Shown: in pieces, positions 8,509 through 18,065 of the stretch
How positions within the stretch are numbered: the first letter of the stretch is position 1
How the letters are laid out: the number at the start of each line of letters is the position of its first letter
Source of the DNA: Sunxiuqinia indica
GTDB lineage: Bacteria; Bacteroidota; Bacteroidia; Bacteroidales; Prolixibacteraceae
Reading direction: 5' to 3'
NCBI RefSeq assembly: GCF_009847015.1
Contig: NZ_WVEM01000010.1
Span: forward strand, 62,001-126,000
Length of the DNA stretch: 64,000 nt
Notes under the pieces: generated by a model
The model's input: the letters and a program-made list of their open reading frames with translations, nothing else
Databases searched by the model: none
What the model was told of the DNA's origin: nothing
Made by a program: the position numbers and the translations under genes

Positions 8509-10542
8509 TTATCTTACCTCCGAACCGTTCTTAACTGCACTTTCCGGAGAGACAAACTTCAGTGTTCCATCGGCATCTTCGGCCATCAGAATCATACCTT
8601 GCGATTCGATGCCACGCAGTTTGCGAGGTTCCAGATTTACCAACACCGAAACTTGCTTGCCGATGATTTCTTCTGCTTTATAATATTCGGCAATTCCTGA
8701 AACAACAGTACGTTTATCGATTCCGGTATCCACCAAAATCTTCATCAGTTTCTTGGTTTTGGCAACCGGCTCAGCTTCTAAAATGGTCGCTGTGCGGATG
8801 TCCATTTTCATAAAATCGTCAAACGTGCAATTCTCTTTCGCCGGTTTTGCCACAGCTTCAGCTACTTCGTTTGCTTTTTTAGTGTCCAGCAATTTTTGAA
8901 CCTGTGCTTCGATGGTGGCATCTTCAATTTTCTCGAACAACAACTCCGGCTTGTTGGTTTGGTGCCCGGCAGGCAATAAATCTGTTCGCCCCAGCTCGCT
9001 CCAATCCAGCTTATCAAAGTTGATAAAGCCACAAAGCTTATCCATGCTGAAAGGTAGAAACGGCTTTAGCATGATGGTCAGGTTGGCGGTAATCTGCAAA
9101 CAGATGTTCATCACTGTTTTTACGCGCTCCGGGTTGGTTTTAATCACTTTCCAGGGCTCTTCGTCAGCGAGGTATTTGTTACCCAATCGAGCCAAATCCA
9201 TGGCTAATTTCAACGCTTCGCGAAAACGGTAATTGTCCAGGCTTTTTTCTACTTCAGTTTTAAGGTTGCCAATTTCGGCTAAAGTGGCTTGATCCACTTC
9301 ATTCAACTCTCCCAAAGCAGGAACTTCGCCATTGTAATATTTTTGAGTTAGTACCAGTGCGCGGTTTACAAAGTTACCAAGTACAGCCACCAGTTCGTTG
9401 TTGTTGCGGGCTTGAAAATCTTTCCAGGTAAAGTCATTGTCTTTGGTTTCCGGGGCGTTTGCGGTCAAGGTGTATTTCAATACATCTTCTTTTCCGGGGA
9501 ATTCTTCCAGATACTCGTGCAACCAAACGGCCCAGTTGCGTGAGGTAGAAATTTTATCGCCTTCAAGGTTCAGAAATTCGTTGGCTGGCACATTCTCGGG
9601 TAAGTTGTAGCTTCCTTCGGCTTTCAACATGGTTGGGAAAATAATGCAGTGGAAAACAATGTTGTCTTTTCCGATGAAATGCAGCATTTTGGTTTCTTCA
9701 TCTTTCCACCATTTTTCCCAATCGGGTGTCAGCTCTTTGGTGGCCGAAATATAGCCAATCGGGGCATCAAACCACACGTACAGCACTTTTCCTTCGGCTT
9801 CGTCAATAGGCACAGGCACGCCCCAATTCAGGTCGCGGGTTACCGCACGCGGGTTCAGTCCACTGTCGATCCAGCTTTTGCATTGCCCGTATACATTCGA
9901 TTTCCACTCTTTGTGACCTTCCAGGATCCATTCTTTCAACCAGGGTTCGTACTGGTCAAGCGGCAGGTACCAGTGCTTTGTTTCTTTCAAAACGGGTGTG
10001 TTCCCGCTAATCATCGACTTTGGGTTGATCAATTCGGTTGGGCTCAACGATGTTCCACAGCTCTCGCATTGGTCACCATAGGCCTTTTCGAACGAACATT
10101 TTGGACAGGTTCCCACGATGTAGCGATCGGCCAAAAACTGCTTGTTTTCTTCGTCGTAATATTGCTCGCTGGTTTGCTCTACAAACTTACCTTCATCATA
10201 TAACTTCTTGAAAAAGCCAGCTGCTGTTTCATGATGAATTTTGGAACTGGTGCGTGAATACACATCAAATGAAATGCCGAAGCGCTCAAACGAATCTTTA
10301 ATCATTCCGTGGTATTTGTCCACGATATCTTGCGGAGTAACACCTTCGTTTTTTGCTTTCAGGGTAATAGGAACACCGTGTTCATCCGATCCACCAATGA
10401 GCAAGACCTCTTCGTTTTTCAGCCGGAGATAGCGCGCATAAATATCAGCGGGAACGTAAACCCCTGCAAGGTGACCAATGTGTACGGGCCCATTAGCATA
10501 AGGCAGGGCAGAAGTAATTAAAGTACGTTTGTATGATGTCAT
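8509..10542 (-). CDS. metG: Methionyl-tRNA synthetase with C-terminal tRNA-binding domain
   Basis: A 677-aa class I synthetase that charges tRNA-Met. Seen: the HIGH-type motif in [13 protein letters not shown] near the start, a zinc knuckle [17 protein letters not shown] (about 145-161), the KMSKS-equivalent [10 protein letters not shown] with Thr in place of the second Lys, an anticodon-binding helical domain with the NFVNRAL motif, and a C-terminal EMAP/Trbp111-like domain (from about 570, [19 protein letters not shown]) that aids dimerisation and tRNA binding. Length fits the two-domain bacterial MetG. It is transcribed away from rsgA, with a 363-base shared upstream region. Confidence 0.97.
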   Translation of the reverse strand: MTSYKRTLITSALPYANGPVHIGHLAGVYVPADIYARYLRLKNEEVLLIGGSDEHGVPITLKAKNEGVTPQDIVDKYHGMIKDSFERFGISFDVYSRTSSKIHHETAAGFFKKLYDEGKFVEQTSEQYYDEENKQFLADRYIVGTCPKCSFEKAYGDQCESCGTSLSPTELINPKSMISGNTPVLKETKHWYLPLDQYEPWLKEWILEGHKEWKSNVYGQCKSWIDSGLNPRAVTRDLNWGVPVPIDEAEGKVLYVWFDAPIGYISATKELTPDWEKWWKDEETKMLHFIGKDNIVFHCIIFPTMLKAEGSYNLPENVPANEFLNLEGDKISTSRNWAVWLHEYLEEFPGKEDVLKYTLTANAPETKDNDFTWKDFQARNNNELVAVLGNFVNRALVLTQKYYNGEVPALGELNEVDQATLAEIGNLKTEVEKSLDNYRFREALKLAMDLARLGNKYLADEEPWKVIKTNPERVKTVMNICLQITANLTIMLKPFLPFSMDKLCGFINFDKLDWSELGRTDLLPAGHQTNKPELLFEKIEDATIEAQVQKLLDTKKANEVAEAVAKPAKENCTFDDFMKMDIRTATILEAEPVAKTKKLMKILVDTGIDKRTVVSGIAEYYKAEEIIGKQVSVLVNLEPRKLRGIESQGMILMAEDADGTLKFVSPESAVKNGSEVR

Positions 10543-10690
10543 GTCAACGTGATTTTTTTATTGTGGTGAAAACCAATTCTGTTTAAGGGCTACAAAGATA
10601 GTTGTTTTTTTGAAGTAGGAATTCCATAAGAATTCACTTTTCAAAGTATTTCCAGATCTGATGATTTCCAATGCGATCAAAAAAAAATTG

Positions 10691-10698
10691 TACCTTTG
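10691..10698 (+). promoter_or_regulatory. Candidate Bacteroidota promoter (-7 element) for rsgA
   Basis: TACCTTTG matches the Bacteroidota -7 consensus TAnnTTTG. No clear -33 TTTG was found upstream. It would give a leader of about 200 bases before rsgA. Confidence 0.45.
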
Positions 10699-10750
10699 TT
10701 TTAGCTAAAAAAGTTTGATGTTTAGAATTAACACGGATTTGGTAAAGTAA

Positions 10751-10817
10751 ATAACCTTTGGGATTCACCTAAGGTTATCCCTTAATTAAACTCAGGCATA
10801 TTCTTGCCGGAGTTATT
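10751..10817 (+). other. Two hairpins in the rsgA leader
   Basis: ATAACCTT (10751-10758) and AAGGTTAT (10771-10778) form a perfect 8-bp stem. AACTCAGGCA (10789-10798) and the complementary TGCCGGAGTT form a second stem with one mismatch, followed by ATTTT. Together they occupy the leader between the candidate promoter and rsgA. They could be an attenuator or a short independent RNA. A 19-codon ORF (10850-10909, MAKEALHAN...) then overlaps the rsgA start by four bases. Confidence 0.35.
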
Positions 10818-10905
10818 TTCATGTCTATACATAATTAGTCGTTTGAACCATGGCGAAAGAAGCATTGCATGCTAATGCCATACGTTCAGCAATATTAAAT
10901 TCAAC

Positions 10906-11967
10906 ATGATGAATAATTTATCATTATATGGTTGGAGCGAATCGTTGTTTCAACAAAAGCAAGCATCAATTTTCAAGGATCATATGCATGGGCGGGTTTC
11001 AGTTACTCATAAAACCTGCTACGAGGTTGTTTCGGAAGAAGGTTTCTATATCTGTGAGCTGACCGGAAATATGCTTTATGGAAGGGAGCATGTCGAATAT
11101 CCCTGCACTGGAGATTGGGTCATTTTTCAGTTGGTTGATTCGAATAGAGGAATCATTCATGAATTGTTACCCAGAAAAAAAATGCTTTATCGTTTAAAAA
11201 GTGGATCGGTATCTGAAAAACAAGCGATTGCCTCGTATGTAGATAAGGCATTTATCGTGCAAAGTATTGACGATAATTTCAATGCACGACGTACTGAACG
11301 CTTTATGCTACAAATTGCTGATGAAGAGATACAACCGGTGTTGGTGCTGACAAAGTCTGACTTAGCATTTAATAAGGATGAGATCAAAAATGCACTAAAG
11401 CACCTATCCGATAAAGCACCTGTTTTCTTTACCAGCATTTCTTCACCGGATAGTATTGAACAATTGCGTGAAGTGATGTTGCCGGGTGAAACAGCTGTAT
11501 TTATCGGTTCATCCGGTGTCGGGAAAAGTACACTGATCAATGCATTATGCGGGCAGGAAATTCTGCAAACAGCAGCTATTAGTGGCTCAACCGGAAAAGG
11601 AAAACATACTTCTACGCGCCGCGAGATGATACTAATGGAAGGCTCAGGTGTGTTGATTGACACGCCCGGAGTAAAAGTCTTTGGAGTTACAAACGACAAT
11701 GCCGATGCCTTGTCGGAAGTGTTGGATATCGGTCGTTTTGAAGGGCAGTGTCGTTTTCGTGATTGTCAGCATATCAATGAAAAAGGTTGCGCTGTGATCG
11801 AAGCTCTGGAAAATGGCGATATTGACAATGGGGTGTATGAAAATTACCTCAAACTGCGAAGAGAAGCATGGCATTATACCACTTCAGTGCAGGAAAAAAG
11901 GAAACAAGAGAAATCATTCTCAAAAATGGTTAAAAAAGGTAAAAACAGTCCTTTTAAGAAGTACTGA
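10906..11967 (+). CDS. rsgA: Ribosome small-subunit biogenesis GTPase RsgA
   Basis: A 353-aa circularly permuted GTPase that acts late in 30S subunit maturation. An N-terminal OB-fold is followed by the permuted G domain: NxxD-equivalent LTKSD (about 145-149), P-loop GSSGVGKSTLINALCG (about 202-217) and DTPGVKVFG (about 249). The C-terminal zinc site is visible as CRFRDCQHINEKGC (about 284-297). The last residues are Lys-rich. The ATG at 10906 overlaps the stop of a tiny upstream ORF in an ATGATG arrangement, so translation may be coupled. It is transcribed divergently from metG. Confidence 0.95.
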   Translation: MMNNLSLYGWSESLFQQKQASIFKDHMHGRVSVTHKTCYEVVSEEGFYICELTGNMLYGREHVEYPCTGDWVIFQLVDSNRGIIHELLPRKKMLYRLKSGSVSEKQAIASYVDKAFIVQSIDDNFNARRTERFMLQIADEEIQPVLVLTKSDLAFNKDEIKNALKHLSDKAPVFFTSISSPDSIEQLREVMLPGETAVFIGSSGVGKSTLINALCGQEILQTAAISGSTGKGKHTSTRREMILMEGSGVLIDTPGVKVFGVTNDNADALSEVLDIGRFEGQCRFRDCQHINEKGCAVIEALENGDIDNGVYENYLKLRREAWHYTTSVQEKRKQEKSFSKMVKKGKNSPFKKY

Positions 11968-11992
11968 TCTTGGTTGAAAACAAGTAATATTG

Positions 11993-12025
11993 AGCCTCTG
12001 GGTGAAACCACCCGGGGGCTTTGTT
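11993..12025 (+). terminator. Terminator after rsgA
   Basis: AGCCTCTGGGTG pairs with CACCCGGGGGCT (two G-U pairs) around AAAC, followed by a short T-rich tract. It lies 26 bases after the rsgA stop. The T tract is weak but the stem is very stable. Confidence 0.7.
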
Positions 12026-12092
12026 GGTTCGCTTACCCATTCTAAAAGAAACATTCTTTCGTTTTCGGATTAATGTATAGAGTAATAAACAA

Positions 12093-12258
12093 AACCACCC
12101 CGTCAACCGCTTTGCGATTGCCACCCCTCCTCGGCGAGGAGGGGAAATTGGCCTGTGGTTAATCATCGGCAATAGAATAGTCAAGCAAGCTTCGTTGATC
12201 TGTCTCCATTTCTCCTCATTTTTAAGGAGGAGTCCGGACTTTAGTCCGGGAGGTGGTT
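12093..12258. repeat. 166-bp MITE-like palindromic repeat element
   Basis: The gap 11968-12471 has no convincing gene. Inside it, AACCACC (12093) and GGTGGTT (12252) form outer inverted ends. Between them lie three self-complementary blocks: CCCCTCCTCGGCGAGGAGGGG, CTCCTCATTTTTAAGGAGGAG and CCGGACTTTAGTCCGG, though the outer ends themselves are imperfect. Such blocks occur as dispersed, non-coding, multi-copy repeats in Bacteroidota chromosomes. There is no transposase. The remainder of the gap (12259-12471) is AT-rich and should hold the promoter of the next gene, but no clear element was found. Confidence 0.6.
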
Positions 12259-12471
12259 GCTTTTAATCCGGGCGATTGTTGTTTTGAATGAAAATAAATT
12301 ATAGTCACTAGTATTACTTGCCTCCCAAAATTGCTAACTTGGGATAGTTAAAACCCAAATACATGACAACGTTCCGAAACGTTCTGATGTTCTTTGGCAA
12401 AAAACAAAAGTCTGCCGGGGTTAATAGTACTGCATTAATATTATGCTACTTGCAATATTGAACAAAACGAC

Positions 12472-13107
12472 ATGAACGATAAACCAAATACTGGAGTAAT
12501 AATTGAAAGCTGCCTAAAAGCTGTTGCATCACAATTTCCTATTGTTTCTGGTGTTGCTAGTTTATATGCTGATTGGAAAAATCAACAGGAGTTTAATAAC
12601 ATTCGCGCACTTATTCAGGAGCATGCGAAATCCCTAAAAAATCATGAAGATTTGATCGATAAACACTACTTAGAAACCGAGGATTATATTTTTACTCTCC
12701 ATCGTACGGTTGATAAGGCAAAAAATGAAATAAGAGAATCTAAGAAAAAGCTATTCGCGGACTTTTTGACTCAAAGCTGCTTAATCAAAAACACTGAGAA
12801 GTCTGATAAATTTATCTTTCTTGAAATTTTAGACAAAGTAGATATAGAGCATATAAAATTCCTTTCTTATTTAAATGAGAAATGGAACGGGATGAGGAAT
12901 GACATTGCAATAGCCAATGCCATAATTCCCAAAGAGACCGGACTCACAAAAGAGAGAGTTAACTTCTTGATTCACTATTTCATTTCAATCGGACTACTCG
13001 TTCATTATGACGATTTTGAGATCAAAGATGATGGTGACCTATGGTCCGATACAAAGTATTATGTCTCTGGCTTGGGCAGTGATTTTTTAGAATATCTAAA
13101 AGAATAG
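12472..13107 (+). CDS. Lone accessory protein, unknown
   Basis: A 211-aa protein that I do not recognise by family. A short hydrophobic, Gly-containing stretch lies near the N-terminus (about 23-34, FPIVSGVASLYADW), followed by a long charged helical region (about 36-95) and a mixed C-terminal half. This shape (hydrophobic SGVAS-type segment, then a coiled-coil arm) recurs in lone accessory proteins of Bacteria, some near defence genes, but I have no functional evidence. It follows the MITE-like element, is AT-rich, and is convergent with the radical SAM gene. It looks acquired. Confidence 0.65.
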   Translation: MNDKPNTGVIIESCLKAVASQFPIVSGVASLYADWKNQQEFNNIRALIQEHAKSLKNHEDLIDKHYLETEDYIFTLHRTVDKAKNEIRESKKKLFADFLTQSCLIKNTEKSDKFIFLEILDKVDIEHIKFLSYLNEKWNGMRNDIAIANAIIPKETGLTKERVNFLIHYFISIGLLVHYDDFEIKDDGDLWSDTKYYVSGLGSDFLEYLKE

Positions 13108-13236
13108 AAAGATAAGCCCTATTGCATTGAAGCATTTCTTACTATCGTTCAATCAAAAAACATATGCGGATAATGATTTTATTACCAAGCAGATTACCGT
13201 TTATTTTTTGATTTTTACTGTACAATCCTTTACAGG

Positions 13237-15441
13237 CTAAAGAATCAGCAAACCATTTTTGCGCAATCGCATCATGGGTTTGCTATTCCAGAATAAGATG
13301 AAATCTTCGTTGGTTTGGGCTTCAAAGCTTGTCTGAAGTTCGTCGAATGTTGGCAGCGTTTCATTCTCAACAGATAGTTTTGGAAGTTGACCGAAAAGCC
13401 ATTTCCCTTCCGGCTCTTTGAGCTGGATGGTTAATGCTGCTTTTTTATTCTGAAAGGTCAGCTCTGCCATGGGGTAAACCTGGCTTTTTTTCTTTTTGCT
13501 GAAGTAGTTTATTGTAGCTTTTCCTCCCAACCATAACACTGAAGCGGACGAACTTGTCGGCAAATACTCCTGTGATTCGATGGCGTGTTGAATGAAATTT
13601 GGGCTGACCGTTGTGCGTGGTACTTTAAAGTCGAACCAAGTTTGAAGCGGCATCTCAAAGCCAATCGCATGCATGTAGTTGAACAGCGATTTTTTAAGGC
13701 CTTCACTAAAAAGTTCGTGCTTGCAACCTGTCGGATCATCGTGAATCAGGTCGTTATTGGCAAATGTGCCAACAGCTGTATTTTTAATTTTCACCTTGAA
13801 CTTTTCGGGATGAAGCCCAACCGGACTGTGAGCTGTCATGGCAAATTGGTGCCAAAAGCCGGATTGAATGACACCTGCCTCGAACAACTGACGAACCACA
13901 TCGAGCGAATCGATCGTTTCCTGCGCTGTTTGAGTTGGGAAACCATACATCAGGTAGGCATGAACCATTATTCCTGCCTGGGTGAAATTGTCAGTAACCT
14001 TGGCTACTTTACTCAGACTTACTCCTTTGTTAATCATTCCCAGTAGTCGGTCGGAAGCGACTTCCAGCCCACCGGAAACGGCAATGCAACCGGATTCTTT
14101 CAATAGCAAGCACACATCGTAGGTAAAACTTTTTTCGAACCGAATGTTTGTCCACCAAACCACGCTTAGCTTTCTGCGAATAATTTCGAGTGCCAGCGCG
14201 CGCATCAATGCGGGGGGAGCGGCTTCGTCGACAAAGTGAAAGCCAATTTGCCCGGTTTGTTCAATGAGCTGTTCAATGCGGTCGCACAGTGATTTTACGC
14301 TGCTGGGCTCGTAGCGCCGGATGTAGTCGAGCGAGGTGTCGCAAAAAGTACATCGGCCCCAGTAGCAACCATGAGCCAGCGTTAGCTTGTTCCAGCGGCC
14401 ATCGCTCCACAGGCGGTGCATAGGGTTCACAATTTCGATCACCGAAAGATAGTTGTCAAGCGGCAGATCGGAATAGTCGGGAGCACCCACATCGGCCTGA
14501 AAAATGTCTTTTTCAGTGGCTTCATCGCAATAAACTACCGTGCCATTTTCACACCTGAACGTACGTTTTAACTGATTGGCTTCTCGCTTTCCATCCAAAT
14601 ATTCGAGGAGCAAAAGGGTGGGGGCTTCACCATCGTCAAGCGTAATAAAATCGAGGTAATCGAATACGCGCGGATCGGAAATTGAGCGCAATTCGGTATT
14701 TGGAAAACCTCCGCCCATCACAATTTTAATTTCCGGATAATGCTTTTTCAACCACTGTCCGCTTTTCAGAGCACTGTATAAATTGCCGGGAAAAGGCACC
14801 GAAAACGCCACAACAGTTGGTAGATATTGTTCTATTTTTTGCTGAAGTAAAGTGGCCAGTAACTGGTCGATAAAACTATCCGGAGCCTGAAGTGATTCGT
14901 GCAGTTCGTCAAAGGTATTGGCCGATCTTCCCAGTCGTTCGGCATAGCGGCTAAAGCCAAAATGAGAGTCAACGGCTTCAACAATTAAATCTGAAAGATC
15001 TTCGAGGTAAAGGGTTGCCAAATGCTTGGCTTTATCGTGTAAGCCCATGGTTCCAAAAGCCCAGTCAAGGTCTTCGGTATTTGCAAAGCGCGATGCCTCG
15101 GGGAGGTAGCATCCATCGCAAATAACATGAGCCAGGGCACTGTTTTTATTCTGAAGCAAAGCGATCACCGGGTCAATTGTTCGGATATATTCAGCACGCA
15201 TGTCAAAAATACGCTGGCTATTTTCTGTTAAAGTCGGGTTGTCATCCTCAATTTTCTGAAAGAGAGCTATCAATCCCGAACTGGAGAATAATGCTAAAAT
15301 GACTTCAATTCCTAAATCACATTGATTGGAATCGATGGAACGTGCATTTAAAAATCCTTTTAAATAAGCTGTCGCTGGATACGGCGTATTCAATTGTGTA
15401 AAAGGCGGTGTGATGAAAAGTATTTTTTGGCTCACTTTCAA
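13237..15441 (-). CDS. B12-binding-type radical SAM protein
   Basis: A 734-aa radical SAM enzyme. The N-terminal half starts with KILFITPPFTQLNTPYPA, a Rossmann-like segment of the kind seen in cobalamin-binding radical SAM proteins, but the DxHxxG cobalamin ligand motif was not seen. The 4Fe-4S motif CYWGRCTFC lies near residue 365 in GCYWGRCTFCD, followed by GGLEVASDRLLGMINKG in the barrel. The C-terminal region (from about 560) is family-specific. The substrate is unknown. It lies 74 bases after the Gly-rich secreted protein gene on the same strand, so the two may be co-transcribed. Confidence 0.85.
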   Translation of the reverse strand: MKVSQKILFITPPFTQLNTPYPATAYLKGFLNARSIDSNQCDLGIEVILALFSSSGLIALFQKIEDDNPTLTENSQRIFDMRAEYIRTIDPVIALLQNKNSALAHVICDGCYLPEASRFANTEDLDWAFGTMGLHDKAKHLATLYLEDLSDLIVEAVDSHFGFSRYAERLGRSANTFDELHESLQAPDSFIDQLLATLLQQKIEQYLPTVVAFSVPFPGNLYSALKSGQWLKKHYPEIKIVMGGGFPNTELRSISDPRVFDYLDFITLDDGEAPTLLLLEYLDGKREANQLKRTFRCENGTVVYCDEATEKDIFQADVGAPDYSDLPLDNYLSVIEIVNPMHRLWSDGRWNKLTLAHGCYWGRCTFCDTSLDYIRRYEPSSVKSLCDRIEQLIEQTGQIGFHFVDEAAPPALMRALALEIIRRKLSVVWWTNIRFEKSFTYDVCLLLKESGCIAVSGGLEVASDRLLGMINKGVSLSKVAKVTDNFTQAGIMVHAYLMYGFPTQTAQETIDSLDVVRQLFEAGVIQSGFWHQFAMTAHSPVGLHPEKFKVKIKNTAVGTFANNDLIHDDPTGCKHELFSEGLKKSLFNYMHAIGFEMPLQTWFDFKVPRTTVSPNFIQHAIESQEYLPTSSSASVLWLGGKATINYFSKKKKSQVYPMAELTFQNKKAALTIQLKEPEGKWLFGQLPKLSVENETLPTFDELQTSFEAQTNEDFILFWNSKPMMRLRKNGLLIL

Positions 15442-15515
15442 TAATTATATTGGTAAAAGTAATATAAACCATCGAAAGATGAATTTGATGAACCCAAAGA
15501 GCAACTCGGGCTTAC

Positions 15516-17066
15516 CTATTCTGAAGCAGTGTAAAAGAAGAACTCTTCGGTTGATTCTACTTCAATGCTTCCATCCCAGCCATCATCGGCCCAGCCAAAT
15601 CGTGAAGGACCACTTCCTCCGCTTCGGCCGTCGGAGCCATCAGGATTACCATCGCCACCATCTCCTCGGCGGCCGCCATCGCCACCATCACCATTTTTTC
15701 CTCCCGATCCGCCGTTGCTGGATGCACTAATCAGGTTTTGATAGGGGAGAGCATCGTCAGTAAAAAATAAGGAAATATGGCCACCATTGCCACCGCCACC
15801 GGCAAAACCACCAGCACCTCCCCAACCGCCATCACCACCATCTTCACCAGGCTCCTGATGTCTGATTTTAATCTCAAATTCTTCTTCGACGTCTTTATAA
15901 ACGATCACTTCAATTTCTTTTTCAACTTCAACTTCTTCTTGTTCTCCTTCGCTATTGGTAATTGTTTTGGTTTCGGTTACAGTTCGTTTTTCGGTAAATG
16001 GCTTGCTAACGGTTCTTTTTTCTATGCGTTTCTCAAACCATATTTCTCCGTCGCGGCCATCGCCACCGTCCCCACCATCACCGCCATCCCCACCATCGCC
16101 TCCCCGTCCGCCTGTTGAGCTTACGGAAATCCGTCCACCATCAGGATTAATCAAATAGCGATAATCCTTCCCGGTCCAGAGGTTTTCGGCATACACATAA
16201 AGTAGCGGTTCATTCAAGATTGAATCATGATAAAGGTCGACCCAAACGCCAATATCGGGGCCGTTTTCGCCGTACTCACCATTCCCCCCATTTCCACCAT
16301 CACCGCCATGATAACCTGCTGACCCGTTGGATCCATCACTTCCATTGTGGCCGGAATAGCCAGATCGTCCATACAAATTTAATCTGTAGTCGTGTTTGTA
16401 ATCCAGCAAGATTGAAAAGGTATCGGATACGGCTTGGTTCGTTTTTGAATTCACAATTAAACCAACCCGGTGATTGTCGATGTTTCTAAAATCGGGATCG
16501 ATTGTGAATTTCCCATTATCCCAATCACCACCCTGGGTGATAAACAAGAAATTCTCGGCTTCCTTTTTTCTTTTCAGCTTGTCATAAATTTGAACCACTT
16601 TGTTGTTGAATAGCGAAACAACTTCTCCATCAAATCGACATCCGGGTGCTTTGTCAAAAGAAGTTGTAGGTTGAAAAGCAATAGCTGTTTCATAGTTGAG
16701 CGGAACGAACACTTTCCGTTTTAGCTTGGGCTGTCGTCGAGGATAGGCTTCAATACTGATGTATTTTCCTTTGGATGGCATCAGCTTTTCGTTAATTGTT
16801 ATTCTTCCTCCGAAATCAGTTCCCCCAACAACCTCAACGTTATATTTCCACCAGAGTGTGCGACCTCCGGGCATGCCAAATGTTTTCCGGATTTTTCCGT
16901 TTCGTTTATAGCCGATTATGCCTATTTTGAATGTTTCGCCAGGAAGGATGAGTTGATCTTGATCGATTACTAGTTGAATGGAATCTAGTCTAGCTGCTAA
17001 AGCCGGGTGCTTTTGGGCTGTAAAAAAGCAGATAAGCAAGGATAGTATGAAGAACCAGTTTTTCAT
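15516..17066 (-). CDS. Secreted Gly/Asp-rich repeat protein, polyglycine-helix type
   Basis: A 516-aa exported protein, family not recognised. Residues 1-25 are a signal peptide ending ALAA. Residues 27-230 look like a beta domain. Four Gly-rich blocks follow at about 233-270, 318-340, 406-430 and 452-486, of the form GGDGGDGGDGG with N and S variants. Between the second and third lies a charged segment (about 343-400) rich in Lys, Glu and Val. Runs of (Gly-Gly-X) without Pro suggest a polyglycine-II helical bundle rather than collagen. There is no sorting signal or lipobox. Surface display is an inference. Confidence 0.75.
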   Translation of the reverse strand: MKNWFFILSLLICFFTAQKHPALAARLDSIQLVIDQDQLILPGETFKIGIIGYKRNGKIRKTFGMPGGRTLWWKYNVEVVGGTDFGGRITINEKLMPSKGKYISIEAYPRRQPKLKRKVFVPLNYETAIAFQPTTSFDKAPGCRFDGEVVSLFNNKVVQIYDKLKRKKEAENFLFITQGGDWDNGKFTIDPDFRNIDNHRVGLIVNSKTNQAVSDTFSILLDYKHDYRLNLYGRSGYSGHNGSDGSNGSAGYHGGDGGNGGNGEYGENGPDIGVWVDLYHDSILNEPLLYVYAENLWTGKDYRYLINPDGGRISVSSTGGRGGDGGDGGDGGDGGDGRDGEIWFEKRIEKRTVSKPFTEKRTVTETKTITNSEGEQEEVEVEKEIEVIVYKDVEEEFEIKIRHQEPGEDGGDGGWGGAGGFAGGGGNGGHISLFFTDDALPYQNLISASSNGGSGGKNGDGGDGGRRGDGGDGNPDGSDGRSGGSGPSRFGWADDGWDGSIEVESTEEFFFYTASE

Positions 17067-17185
17067 AGGGCTGGGGCTTTAAAGTGTCATTACTCAGCAT
17101 TTCAAAAACCGTTCCCTTTTTAACGATTGTTCAGAAAGATATTGTTAAACATAGATCGAGAGAGTGTTTGCTATTTTCATTTCTG

Positions 17186-17215
17186 TTGTAACCGTCAAAA
17201 AAGCGTTGTAATTTG
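17186..17215 (+). promoter_or_regulatory. Candidate promoter of the aminotransferase gene
   Basis: TTG at 17186 and TAATTTG at 17209 are separated by 20 bases, close to the Bacteroidota -33/-7 arrangement, 23 bases before the ATG. Confidence 0.4.
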
Positions 17216-17237
17216 GGTGCAGTAAATTTTAAAAATT

Positions 17238-18065
17238 ATGATTGGATTTGATAACGGTGCTTTTAGAGAGTTGGCAGAAATCAGTATTCCCATTACAAGT
17301 CTTTCGATTAATCGCAGCTATGGTGCCTTTGAGTTTTTAGAGGTGATTAATGGGAAGCCTTTTTATGGTGATCGACATCTCAAGCGTTTTTTAAAAACAA
17401 TGGCCATATTAAAGTTGACCACCAATTTTGATAATCAATTGAAATGGATACTAGATGAATTAATTGAACGAAATAAGCTGACTCGTAGTTTTGTAAAGCT
17501 ATTTGTTTTACCTCATGAAGCAAAGTTCGACGGAATTTACCAGGCGGCACTCTATGTTTTCCCAACTCAAATGCCGGATTATCCTCCTTCATTTTATACC
17601 GATGGGGTTCGTTTGGTGATGAAACAATATCACCGTTTTCTACCGGAAGCAAAATCGACCAACTATTTAGCCGGGCAGTATTGGATGAATGAGCAAACCG
17701 ATCAACGGGTGACCGATATCTTATTTCACAATGGCGAAACCGTGCAGGAAACTTCGCGTGGCAATGTGTTTGCCGTTCAAAATGGCAACGTCATGACACC
17801 CTCGAAAAATGTATTGGACGGTGTTACCCGGCGTGTGGTGATTGAACTGCTGAAGGAACAAGGTATTCCTTTTCAGGAAACAGAACTCTCTATTGAGACA
17901 CTGTTTGCAGCGGATGAAGTGTTTCTGGCGAGTACCACTAAGCACATTATGCCTGTTACAACGATTGATAACCGTACAATTGCGGATGGAAAACCGGGTA
18001 AGTTTACTAAAAAAGTGATGCAGGCGTTTCAGCATCACTTTAGGAATTATGGAATGCATGGCTAG
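17238..18065 (+). CDS. Class IV PLP aminotransferase (PabC/IlvE/Dat fold)
   Basis: A 275-aa fold-type IV PLP enzyme. The Schiff-base Lys lies in EAKSTNYLAGQYWM (about residue 138), and the PLP-phosphate and Glu motif is ETSRGNVFAV (about 172-181). The opening has the NRSYGAFEFLEVINGKPF pattern, where members have Asn/Asp-Arg and a glycine-rich turn. It could be a branched-chain or D-amino-acid aminotransferase or an aminodeoxychorismate lyase; the sequence does not decide. The length is normal. The gene end overlaps a decayed LytTR fragment on the other strand. Confidence 0.85.
   Translation: MIGFDNGAFRELAEISIPITSLSINRSYGAFEFLEVINGKPFYGDRHLKRFLKTMAILKLTTNFDNQLKWILDELIERNKLTRSFVKLFVLPHEAKFDGIYQAALYVFPTQMPDYPPSFYTDGVRLVMKQYHRFLPEAKSTNYLAGQYWMNEQTDQRVTDILFHNGETVQETSRGNVFAVQNGNVMTPSKNVLDGVTRRVVIELLKEQGIPFQETELSIETLFAADEVFLASTTKHIMPVTTIDNRTIADGKPGKFTKKVMQAFQHHFRNYGMHG

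Noticed and set aside
11954-12184. Minus-strand open frame of 76 codons
   Set aside because: It reads through the rsgA terminator and the MITE-like palindromes.
12361-12456. ATG-started 31-codon ORF upstream of the lone accessory gene
   Set aside because: It is too short, has no family match and no supporting signal.
15652-16110. CCACCATCGCC-type tandem DNA repeats as a CRISPR array
   Set aside because: There are no equal spacers; the repetition is the coding sequence for Gly-Gly-Asp blocks.
15777-16158. Plus-strand open frames rich in Thr, Ser, Pro and Ile
   Set aside because: They are antisense shadows of the Gly-rich repeats (CCACCATCGCC-type DNA).
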